This document shows, in pieces, positions 14,573-21,375 of a stretch of 22,909 nt of DNA. Source of the DNA: a virus. The notes under the pieces are model-generated. The model did no database searches, was not told where the DNA came from, and saw only the letters and a program-made list of their open reading frames with translations. The stretch covers positions 1-22,909 of the IMG/VR virus record IMGVR_UViG_3300047321_000538; one strand, written 5' to 3'. The first letter of the stretch is position 1; every line of letters begins with the position of its first letter. A program made the position numbers and the translations under genes.

Positions 14573-15327
14573 GTTAGTAGGGTTTTGCGTGCGTATTCGA
14601 GAGCCGAAAAATCTTTGATGCCATGCAACCAAACCGCGCCGTCGGCCTTCAGCAGGGTCAAATCGTCCTCGCTCATGGTCGGAGCCTTCCAATGGAACTG
14701 CATGCCTTTGATTTCGGCGGCACCCCATCGGCGAAACTCCCCGGCTAGCGCGTAATCCCACCCGACATTAGGCGGCTCGCCCACACTCTTTACCAACCAG
14801 TTGAGAAACTTCAGGTTTCCGCTCATTATGCAATTTCCGTTGATGTGCTCCGCGACGGTCGGACCCTCAACCTTCACCCCGGCCACATACGCGCTGCCGT
14901 TGAAGGCGTCCCACTTCGCATTGAGCCACGGCAGCCACGCCCGGTGCAGCGGGCAGCAATCGGCCTCCATGAAAAAGGCTGCCTTGTAGCGGGGAGTCTT
15001 TGGGTTCTCCGCGCTCATGTGATACAGGTATTCCAACCCGCCGAAGAAAAGCCCATTGCACCCCCGAGGCCAGCCGGTTGACCGGCGCGTGCTGCGGTGA
15101 GTCAAGACGTTGAATTTTCTTGACACATGCTTGACTGATTCTGCATCCGGCTCGCAATCGAACCGATGGACGAAAAGAAAATCCGCCAGGCTAGAATGCG
15201 CGGGCTCCAGGTCGGCCAACAACCGGGCCAGCGCCATCGCCTGGGCCTTATCGCCCTCCCAGAACTGTAGCACCAACAGCATTTTGCGGCTGGCCGGTTT
15301 GACCAAGTGGATGATTGGGCTGCTCAT
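14569..15327 (-). CDS. Glycosyltransferase-like protein
   Basis: This 252-aa protein is joined by ATGA overlaps to the gene before it and to gmd after it. It begins with a beta-strand [11 protein letters not shown] (16-26). A conserved-looking [17 protein letters not shown] helix follows. The block [12 protein letters not shown] (116-127) has E121-A122-D123 at the place of a GT-A DxD motif. [15 protein letters not shown] (164-178), GWDYAL (189-194) and a late WLHGIKD (H235-x-x-K238) complete the pattern. The H-x-[IV]-K ending recurs in the two paralogues near the capsid gene, suggesting a common superfamily. A weak AAGGA site lies about 9 nt before the start at 15327. The sugar donor and acceptor cannot be read from the sequence. 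Confidence 0.6.
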   Translation of the reverse strand: MSSPIIHLVKPASRKMLLVLQFWEGDKAQAMALARLLADLEPAHSSLADFLFVHRFDCEPDAESVKHVSRKFNVLTHRSTRRSTGWPRGCNGLFFGGLEYLYHMSAENPKTPRYKAAFFMEADCCPLHRAWLPWLNAKWDAFNGSAYVAGVKVEGPTVAEHINGNCIMSGNLKFLNWLVKSVGEPPNVGWDYALAGEFRRWGAAEIKGMQFHWKAPTMSEDDLTLLKADGAVWLHGIKDFSALEYARKTLLT

Positions 15328-16187
15328 AAATTCTTGTCCTTCGGCCCGTAAACGTGGTGCCCCAGATGCCCGGCCACGAGCCCGAAATCAACATACGGCT
15401 GGTGCCCGGCAGCGGCGGCACGAGTGCAAAAAGCCACGTCCTCGCCCATCCCGAGACAGCTAGCATTGCGGGCGTTCGATTGCGCCGCGGCCAGGGTGCT
15501 AAGCGCCAGCGCCGCGCTCTCTCCCGTCATCGGCCCGGACGTGAGTTGCTTTACGGCCCGGTCGATGGAGTCCATAGCGCTGTGTTCCGTGGACGTGAAC
15601 CAGTTTCCGCCCATACCGTCCGGCCCGCGCGCGAGAAGCGGAAACTTCTTTTCGATGCTCTCGAAAACCGAACGGTGTATCAACAGGCAACCCGTTCCCA
15701 CCCACTTCGTCGGCCTAAGTTCCTCCCGCGGCGAGCGGCGGCAGTCGGCATCGTGGTCCGGGTGCGTGCAGCCCTCATTATACACCGGCTTGCTGCCGCC
15801 GGGATTGCGCCCGAAATACAGCGCGCCGACGAGAGTTTTCCCGTGGCTGAGCAGCCGGTCGATGGTGTTGAAGCTGGCGAACGGCTCCGGCACATTGAAA
15901 CCGGTATGAGCGTTAAACCACTTGGCATTGCCGAACGGAAGAATCATGTCGTCGTCGATGGTCAACATCCAATCCAGATTCGACTTGAGAAAATGGTCGG
16001 CGCACTTGTTGCGAGAGTGCGCAACGAACGCATCCCCGAAGTTGAGCATGCTTGCGGTGCGCCGCTTGTCCATAAGCTGAGCCACGCAGAACGCCGTCAT
16101 CGGGTTCGTGTGCTTCAGCCAGGGCAGAACCAGCATGACCTTGCTTTGTAGCGCGGTCACGCTGTTAGTTGGAGTGGTGGCAATCAT
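15324..16187 (-). CDS. GT-A family glycosyltransferase (GT2-like)
   Basis: This 287-aa protein has the classic layout of small phage and bacterial GT-A enzymes. AHSRNKCADHFLKSNLDW (56-73) is followed by MLTIDDDMILP (74-84) with D78-D79-D80 as the metal-binding motif. GALYFGRNP (121-129) and PTKWVGTGCLLIHRSVFE (159-176) form the acceptor-side core. LGMGEDVAFCTRAAAAGH (245-262) carries E249-D250 as probable catalytic residues. VDFGLVAGHLGHHVYG (266-281) provides the C-terminal metal-binding His. No signal peptide or membrane helix is present after the start, so the enzyme is cytoplasmic. It opens the coupled glycosylation run with an ATGA junction on each side. The acceptor could be a virion protein or a host glycan; the donor may be GDP-fucose or another nucleotide sugar. 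Confidence 0.82.
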   Translation of the reverse strand: MIATTPTNSVTALQSKVMLVLPWLKHTNPMTAFCVAQLMDKRRTASMLNFGDAFVAHSRNKCADHFLKSNLDWMLTIDDDMILPFGNAKWFNAHTGFNVPEPFASFNTIDRLLSHGKTLVGALYFGRNPGGSKPVYNEGCTHPDHDADCRRSPREELRPTKWVGTGCLLIHRSVFESIEKKFPLLARGPDGMGGNWFTSTEHSAMDSIDRAVKQLTSGPMTGESAALALSTLAAAQSNARNASCLGMGEDVAFCTRAAAAGHQPYVDFGLVAGHLGHHVYGPKDKNL

Positions 16188-16426
16188 TGTTCCACAGTGG
16201 CATGTTGAAAAACTATGGATTCACACACCTTTCGGTATTCCTCTTCCGATATTGGTTTGGTGACAAAAGGACCGGACAAAACGTAATGCGTTTTATATGG
16301 GCCAGTGTGATTATCCAAATCCCCTTCTTGGCACACCCTCAATGAAGTGAAATCCCCGAAGGCGTTCAGTTCGTTATCAACCCCATACGGAATGACCAGC
16401 ACCCGTCTTTTTTTATTGGCCTCCAT
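16184..16426 (-). CDS. Small hypothetical protein at the scaffold/glycosylation junction
   Basis: This 80-aa protein has a basic N-terminus (EANKKRRVLVIPYG), a polar middle and a C-terminal helix (SEEEYRKVCESIVFQH). It begins one base after the scaffold stop and ends in an ATGA overlap with the first glycosyltransferase gene, so it is probably translated. The DNA is noticeably richer in A+T than the genes on either side (for example 16201-16330). This suggests a different origin and may mark one edge of an inserted cassette. No motif, signal peptide or membrane segment is visible. I do not recognise it. Confidence 0.66.
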   Translation of the reverse strand: MEANKKRRVLVIPYGVDNELNAFGDFTSLRVCQEGDLDNHTGPYKTHYVLSGPFVTKPISEEEYRKVCESIVFQHATVEQ

Positions 16427-16427
16427 A

Positions 16428-17768
16428 CTATTTGTTAGCCAAGGCTCGTTCCCGTTCCTCGGTCACCTGCTTGCGGATGTCGTCCAGGGACTCCCCGGCG
16501 CTCTTGGTGAACTGGTCGCTGTCCTTCGGCTTCACTTTCGTCATGTCGCCGGTTGTGGGGGCGTTTGACTCCCGGAGCCTGCTCACGCTGGCGTTGCGCA
16601 GCTTGTCATACTTGACTTTGACATCGGCCAGTTCCTTTTCAATCGCAGTGAATTTGGCGTCCCTGGCGGCGTCGTTTCTCTGCTTGTGCAAAAGCTGGGC
16701 CAGCCCGGCAATCATAATCGCGCGCATTTCCGGGCTGTCATCCTGAAGGGCTGCTTTCAGATTGGCCTTGGTTTCCGTGACAAACTTGTTGTGTTCCTCG
16801 GTCGCCTTTCGGGTGGCTTCGTCGGCCTTCGGGTCAGCCGCCTTTTCGTTCAGCCACGAAAAACCCTCGGACTTGGTCATTTCCGTCAAGTGTTTTTCGG
16901 TGTCGGTGTTGTGGCGCGTCGCGGCCTCGGTCGCAACCTTGGTTTTCTCCGCGATGTATTCTCCGATGTTCTTCTTGGTCGCTTCGATTGCCTGGGCCTT
17001 CTCGAATTTCTTCTGGTCGATGTCCGCAATCTTGGATTCGATGGTGCGTTGCAGCGCCGGGTCCTTAATGGCCGCGTAAATCTTGTCCATCATAACATTC
17101 TCCGGCCCTCCGTGCTTTTTGATTTCGGCTAACACTTCGGGAGTGATAACCGGTGACCGGGCAAGTTGCGCGTAGATGAATTCGTGCGTTTGCGAGATTG
17201 CTTTGTCGTATTCCTTGAATTTCGGGTCGGCCTCCACGTCGAGTTTGGCGCGCCAGGTCCTATGGTCCTCCAATTCCTTGAGCGCTTCCGGCGTCGGGGC
17301 GTTTTTGACCTTCTCCGCATACTCCGCGTTCTCTTTTCGGAGTTTTTCGAGTTCCGCGGTCGCTTTCGCTATCTCCTGGGCGGCGCGAATCTTTACAGCG
17401 GTGAAAGCCTCGCTCGCTTTCGGGCTGGCACCCGTCGGCAGCGTCGGGGAGTCTTTGAAAAGGGCTTCCGCTCTCGTTTTTTCGTCGTCGGCTTCCTTTT
17501 GCCTGACCGCGGCGGCGTCCACGTCGGCTTTTTCCTTGGCCAACTCTTCCGGCGACTTGGCCGGGGCTTCGGCGGCGGCTTTTTCTTTGGCCGCAGCCTC
17601 TTCGGCTTGCTTTTGGAGTGCGTCGAGGGCGTTACCGGCGTTTCCGTCATCGGACGGCGCGCCGGTCTTTCCCATGATGTCCTGGGAAGCGAGTTTTGCC
17701 GCTACTTCGGCGTTGTGCGCAGCCGCATCAAGGGCTGCTTCGGGTTTGATTTCGATTTCGTTTGGCAT
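16428..17768 (-). CDS. Scaffold-like coiled-coil protein
   Basis: This 446-aa protein is almost wholly helical and charged, rich in Ala, Glu, Lys and Asp, with no membrane or signal segment. Residues 30-110 are low-complexity and disordered-looking (KAAAEAPAKSPEELAKEKAD). Residues 125-165 form a strong coiled-coil candidate (AQEIAKATAELEKLRKENAE). Further helices run through 200-400, and the tail ends SLDDIRKQVTEERERALANK. Scaffolding proteins of tailed phages have this composition and lie between portal and capsid genes, as here except for the intervening glycosylation cassette. A proline/alanine-rich head and a basic tail that might contact the capsid also fit. A protease-scaffold fusion is not evident because I see no catalytic motif. 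The start at 17768 lacks a Shine-Dalgarno site. Confidence 0.72.
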   Translation of the reverse strand: MPNEIEIKPEAALDAAAHNAEVAAKLASQDIMGKTGAPSDDGNAGNALDALQKQAEEAAAKEKAAAEAPAKSPEELAKEKADVDAAAVRQKEADDEKTRAEALFKDSPTLPTGASPKASEAFTAVKIRAAQEIAKATAELEKLRKENAEYAEKVKNAPTPEALKELEDHRTWRAKLDVEADPKFKEYDKAISQTHEFIYAQLARSPVITPEVLAEIKKHGGPENVMMDKIYAAIKDPALQRTIESKIADIDQKKFEKAQAIEATKKNIGEYIAEKTKVATEAATRHNTDTEKHLTEMTKSEGFSWLNEKAADPKADEATRKATEEHNKFVTETKANLKAALQDDSPEMRAIMIAGLAQLLHKQRNDAARDAKFTAIEKELADVKVKYDKLRNASVSRLRESNAPTTGDMTKVKPKDSDQFTKSAGESLDDIRKQVTEERERALANK

Positions 17769-17774
17769 AGGGGT

Positions 17775-18080
17775 TTATTCGTTGAGTTTTTGACCGTCAG
17801 AGTGAGCAGAATCGTCCTCCAGCGAAGGATATTCGCTTGTGGGCGGGGGGACAAAGGGCGGATGGACCGCCAAGGACATCAGTTCCTTCAGGGCCGACTG
17901 AAAACCTTTCAGTTCTCCGGCCTGGACAATGAAACCGGTTTTGTCGCCTCGGTAAACGAGGGCGGGGGCGCTTTCGGCCAGCTTCGGAAGGAGTCGCTGA
18001 CCGGTTCGTGTTAGCAGGAAGGCCCGAAAAAGGTCGATGTCTTCACTGTCCCAGAGTAGTGCGTCAGTTGTGATTTCCAT
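17775..18080 (-). CDS. Small hypothetical phage protein
   Basis: This 101-aa protein has an N-terminal helix with TDALLWDSEDIDLFRAFL (5-22), a second helix RTGQRLLPKLAE, a beta-type YRGDKTGFIVQAGELKG segment (43-59), and a disordered Pro- and Ser-rich tail ending DGQKLNE. It overlaps the preceding gene by 17 nt and lies 6 nt before the scaffold gene. Its place between portal and scaffold is often taken by small accessory head or assembly proteins. No specific family is recognisable, and I infer only a phage morphogenesis context. A weak AGAAAG lies upstream of 18080. Confidence 0.66.
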   Translation of the reverse strand: MEITTDALLWDSEDIDLFRAFLLTRTGQRLLPKLAESAPALVYRGDKTGFIVQAGELKGFQSALKELMSLAVHPPFVPPPTSEYPSLEDDSAHSDGQKLNE

Positions 18081-18414
18081 AGTGTCTTTCTGCGAGTGCG
18101 TCGAGGGCTTGTCCAGGTGTTAGGCCAGGAAAATACTCTTTCTCCGTCACGGCGGTCATGTCCTTGAAAGGCATGCTTCCGACAAACGTCTCAAAGGTTA
18201 GCAGCGGGGCATTGCTGGGGTTATTCACCCACGCAGTTTTGGCCGGATTCTTCCACTCCCAGTGTCCCCAAACCTTTTTGCGGTAACGGCGAAGCTTGAA
18301 TTCCGCCTTAAGGGTGCCCCAAGTGGGCAACGTGTTACGAAGCCCCAAGAATCGGTGAGGGACGTGGTAGCGCTCCCACAGGCGATTAAGAAATCGAAAA
18401 ATTCTGTAATTCAT
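18064..18414 (-). CDS. Small basic hypothetical phage protein
   Basis: This 116-aa protein is basic and aromatic-rich at the N-terminus (FRFLNRLWERYHVPHRF, then LRRYRKKVWGHWEWKN, about 35-56), with a C-terminal half containing FETFVGSMPFKDMTAV and LTPGQALDALAERHYG. It lies 17 nt after the portal stop and overlaps the next gene by 17 nt. The basic surface could bind DNA or an acidic virion partner, but this is speculation. No signal peptide or membrane helix is present, and the family is unknown to me. No Shine-Dalgarno site is visible before 18414. Confidence 0.64.
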   Translation of the reverse strand: MNYRIFRFLNRLWERYHVPHRFLGLRNTLPTWGTLKAEFKLRRYRKKVWGHWEWKNPAKTAWVNNPSNAPLLTFETFVGSMPFKDMTAVTEKEYFPGLTPGQALDALAERHYGNHN

Positions 18415-18431
18415 TGGTGGTCATTGGGGTG

Positions 18432-20534
18432 TTATTGTTGCGCTTCCGGCGGGGGTGGGCCGACGGCTGCGGTTATGGCGTGCCCTTGGGCATCGTGCTC
18501 CATGCTCTGTTGTTGAAGTTGTGCGGCCTGGGCGTCGAGTTGCTTCAGATTCGCAATCTCCGGTCCGGCCTTTTTCAGAAAGTCGAGAATGGGCTTGATT
18601 TTGTCCTTCGGCGCGCCCTGGGATTCCCACATATTGGCGTGCTCGTTGATGTGGGCCACAATTGCCTCGAAAATCCCGGTGTGGCTGGCCCCGCCCATCA
18701 TGTCGGCGGCTTGTTTCTCCGCAATCGGCATGAGCACATTCAAATGTATCTCGTGGCTGTCCCGCGGAGACACCGGCACCGGCTGCCCTTGCAGAATCAG
18801 GCTCAGTTCGAGTTGCTGCAACCGCAATTGTTCGGCCTGCTCCGTCGGGTCGTTCGTCGGGAGCAGCACTTTCTCGATAAAATCCGAGCCCACGCGCGCA
18901 ACACCGTCCTGCACTTCGAGGGCGCGCTGGTTATAAAGGGGGTTGCCCTTCTTTTCACCGGCAAACGCGGCAATCATCTGGCGTTCTTGCGGTGTTAGGT
19001 CGCGCACGGTGCTGGCAACGGCGGAATTGGCCAGTTCGTCGATTTCCTCGCGGGTCATGTGCTCCAGCAACTCCGCTTGCGCGGCCTTGGCGTCCTCGTC
19101 GAGGGTCTCCGTGTCGCAAATTCGCTTCTGCATCGTGCGCACCATGCAAACGAACTGCTCCAAAAATCGGGTAATGCGCACGTCCTTGGTCTCTTCCTCG
19201 CGCGCGGCGAACAAATCCACTTCGGCCTTGGTCGTGCGTTCGCCGCCGAACTGCCGCGGGGACGTGTTGCCGATAAGTTGGTCGGCTAACAGGCTCAAAT
19301 ACGCGTCCAGCTTGAGAAAAGGCTCGATATTTCCGTCGATTTTCTGCTCCAGGACCTTCCAATTGTCCGGCAGGATGATAGTCGAGCCGACGACGTTCAT
19401 TTTGAACGTGTGAATGCGCTTCGGGTCGCCCTGGACGAGAGTTTTGCCGCTGAGAATGGACCTGTCCACAACTTCGTTGCGAGTCCGGTCAATCATCCCG
19501 GCCAATTCGTAAAGGTCGCGGCCAATGCCCTTGCTTCCGTGCATGGTGCTGTTGCCTTTTTGGAACGCGAAGAACGAGGAACAGCTTTCCATGCTCTCGA
19601 ACCGGTCTTCCTTGGTGAAAATTTCGAGCATGTCCGCGCTGGCCAGCCGGTAGTGACTCACCTTGCCGGTCACTTCGCGCACGAGCAGCGTGTAAACGGT
19701 GATAACAGACGCTCCGGCCATGTAGCTCACGCCTACCGTTAGTTCCCGGATGGCGTTCTGATACCACGTTTCGATGGTGCCACCGATATTGAGCAGGTCC
19801 CGAATCTGGCTAGGCGACGCAGTGTTGATGGCCTCGATGGTTTTGGCGATGTTCCATCCGATGGTCTCCGCGGTCTCCCGGTCCTTAATGTTCTCGAACA
19901 TTTCGTGCGGAAGATACGTTTCCTTCAGCACGATGAACTGGGCGTTGTTCGAGTATTGTTTGCAGCCGTCGGGAAGAAAATTTTCAGATTGACAAAAAGC
20001 CTTGGGGAACCAGGTGAATTCGTCGAGCCAGGCCGCAACGCTGTGGCCGAAAAGCGCGTTGTCGAAAGCGATGTCCTCAACGAGCGTCCGCCAGCCGGGC
20101 CGGTTGCGGATGGTCTTGGTGACTACTTCGCGGAACTTCTCCGATTTCTCGGTTGACTTCTCCCACTTGTTGCTGAGTGTGGCATCCGTTAAATACTTGA
20201 CACCCGCGACGGCTTCGCAGAACCGGGGGGCAACCTTCTCCATCCAGAGCGGCAACGGCTTGGTGGTGAAATTCTGCTTCCACCCGAGCCCTTCGGCTTC
20301 CATCCTAACACTGTCGAAGGGCCGTTCCGCGTTATACTTGGCGAGGATTCGGGAGTTGACAACTTGCCGGGTCTTGTTCGCGGCGATGATGGTTCGGATT
20401 ACGTCCATCGCCTGGGCGGCGTCCTTGATGGCGCGCTGAGTCGGGGTCCCCTTGGCATCAATCATCGGCGATTGCACCAATCCCCCGGCGGGGTTCCAAT
20501 TGGCTCGCGACTGATAAGCTTGGTCAACAGGCAT
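18432..20534 (-). CDS. Portal protein
   Basis: The portal forms the dodecameric ring at one vertex through which DNA is packaged and the tail attaches. This 700-aa protein lies two small genes beyond the terminase and before the scaffold, the classic place. The N-terminal part (1-110) is helical. GWRTLVEDIAFDNALFGHSV (147-166) resembles the early portal wing helix region. SKGIGRDLYELAGMIDRTRN (334-353) and LADQLIGNTSPRQFGGERTT, then KAEVD (416-440), resemble the conserved region before the stem helices. Residues 440-520 are strongly helical, and the C-terminus is Gln/Pro-rich (AAQLQQQSMEH, then PPPPEAQQ). Its length is close to P22-type portals (about 725 aa) and longer than T7-type portals (about 535). 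The start at 20534 has no Shine-Dalgarno site. Confidence 0.8.
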   Translation of the reverse strand: MPVDQAYQSRANWNPAGGLVQSPMIDAKGTPTQRAIKDAAQAMDVIRTIIAANKTRQVVNSRILAKYNAERPFDSVRMEAEGLGWKQNFTTKPLPLWMEKVAPRFCEAVAGVKYLTDATLSNKWEKSTEKSEKFREVVTKTIRNRPGWRTLVEDIAFDNALFGHSVAAWLDEFTWFPKAFCQSENFLPDGCKQYSNNAQFIVLKETYLPHEMFENIKDRETAETIGWNIAKTIEAINTASPSQIRDLLNIGGTIETWYQNAIRELTVGVSYMAGASVITVYTLLVREVTGKVSHYRLASADMLEIFTKEDRFESMESCSSFFAFQKGNSTMHGSKGIGRDLYELAGMIDRTRNEVVDRSILSGKTLVQGDPKRIHTFKMNVVGSTIILPDNWKVLEQKIDGNIEPFLKLDAYLSLLADQLIGNTSPRQFGGERTTKAEVDLFAAREEETKDVRITRFLEQFVCMVRTMQKRICDTETLDEDAKAAQAELLEHMTREEIDELANSAVASTVRDLTPQERQMIAAFAGEKKGNPLYNQRALEVQDGVARVGSDFIEKVLLPTNDPTEQAEQLRLQQLELSLILQGQPVPVSPRDSHEIHLNVLMPIAEKQAADMMGGASHTGIFEAIVAHINEHANMWESQGAPKDKIKPILDFLKKAGPEIANLKQLDAQAAQLQQQSMEHDAQGHAITAAVGPPPPEAQQ

Positions 20535-20554
20535 AAGTGTCTATTTAAACAGTG

Positions 20555-20800
20555 CTATTTCTTGACCCGAATGGCAAGCCAGAATCCTTTCGGGCACTTC
20601 TCCGAAGCCAGGGGCGTCTTTGCGTCAACCGGGCAGCCGCACACGCTGCATTCTTCTCGTTCCCAGTCGAAAAACTTGCAGGTGTGGCAGTTGTTCAGTC
20701 GATTAAGGTGCGTGCCGGGGTCAACCAGCGTCCGGTAGCCCCGGAGCCTCCACCACTGGAGCCGGAGCATCGCCCACGCGTAATGAACGGCGCGCATCAT
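20555..20800 (-). CDS. Small Cys-rich (zinc-ribbon-like) protein
   Basis: This 81-aa protein starts MMRAVHYAWAMLRLQWW. I place the start at 20800 because it makes an exact ATGA overlap with the upstream gene and has a perfect GGAGG 5 nt before the ATG. A frame start at 20824 has neither. Cys residues at 38, 41, 51 and 54 form CxxC-x9-CxxC, followed by C56 and C69, the latter in CPKGFW. This is a zinc-ribbon or treble-clef-like spacing, so a structural zinc is likely. The preceding gene carries the same spacing. Small Cys-rich proteins between terminase and portal may be packaging or nuclease-associated factors, but the function is unknown. Confidence 0.72.
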   Translation of the reverse strand: MMRAVHYAWAMLRLQWWRLRGYRTLVDPGTHLNRLNNCHTCKFFDWEREECSVCGCPVDAKTPLASEKCPKGFWLAIRVKK

Positions 20801-21375
20801 GGCGTCCTCCGTTTCCGCCAGCAATGCGGAGGGAGTTCCGCACTATCCACAACGTCGTGGTCAACCCACACGCTGACCGGCAGGCTCTCCCCGAGAACGC
20901 AGCATCCGTTTAAACGTGCATCCAGCGTTCGCCCGCCGAGAATTTCCTTCTGCATTTCCCGCACGGCAGCGCGGCAACTACTGCACCCCTCCGGCAGCGC
21001 CGTGTTGTTCGGACAACTCGCGCACACCGCAGCCCGGTTCGCGGCGTCGCGTGGGTTCGCCCACGGAAGCCGATTGCCGGGAATTAGTCCCCGAATAAAA
21101 GACAGATATTGCAAAACGCGTCCTTTCATGGAAGACACTTTTGTCTGGTGAAGTGTCGCGTCGCTGATTTCCGCGCAGTGCGCCGGATTTCGCATGCACG
21201 CCTGGGCATCTACTTCGGCATCAACATTCCCCACCGGACGCCCGGCACGCGTTCGGTAGGCCGCAACTTTTCGCTTGACTTTCGGCCAGTCGGTAGCGCG
21301 GATTACAGCGCCGTCGGCGTCCTTGAAAAAATATCCATCGCGCGGATACAGATTGACGTTGATTGTTTTTCTCAT
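20797..21375 (-). CDS. Cys-rich protein with CxxC-x9-CxxC motif
   Basis: This 192-aa protein starts in an ATGA overlap with the terminase stop. The N-terminal part (1-55) looks like a small beta domain (NVNLYPRDGYFFKDADGAV). The core has C118, C121, C131 and C134 in CxxC-x9-CxxC. C60, C67, C158, C159 and C185 lie outside it, the last in PPHCW. The four-Cys pattern predicts a zinc ribbon. The middle section ending ANPRDAANRAAVCASC puts basic residues next to the metal site, consistent with nucleic-acid or protein binding. The neighbour downstream has the same motif and a similar late Cys-x-x-x-x-W ending. I know no function; head assembly or packaging is suggested by position only. Confidence 0.72.
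   Translation of the reverse strand: MRKTINVNLYPRDGYFFKDADGAVIRATDWPKVKRKVAAYRTRAGRPVGNVDAEVDAQACMRNPAHCAEISDATLHQTKVSSMKGRVLQYLSFIRGLIPGNRLPWANPRDAANRAAVCASCPNNTALPEGCSSCRAAVREMQKEILGGRTLDARLNGCCVLGESLPVSVWVDHDVVDSAELPPHCWRKRRTP

Noticed and set aside
14573-14761. A 63-residue N-terminal extension of the gmd frame.
   Set aside because: It lies inside the upstream transferase gene, has no family similarity, and the ATGA start at 14572 begins exactly at the MKTALITG motif.
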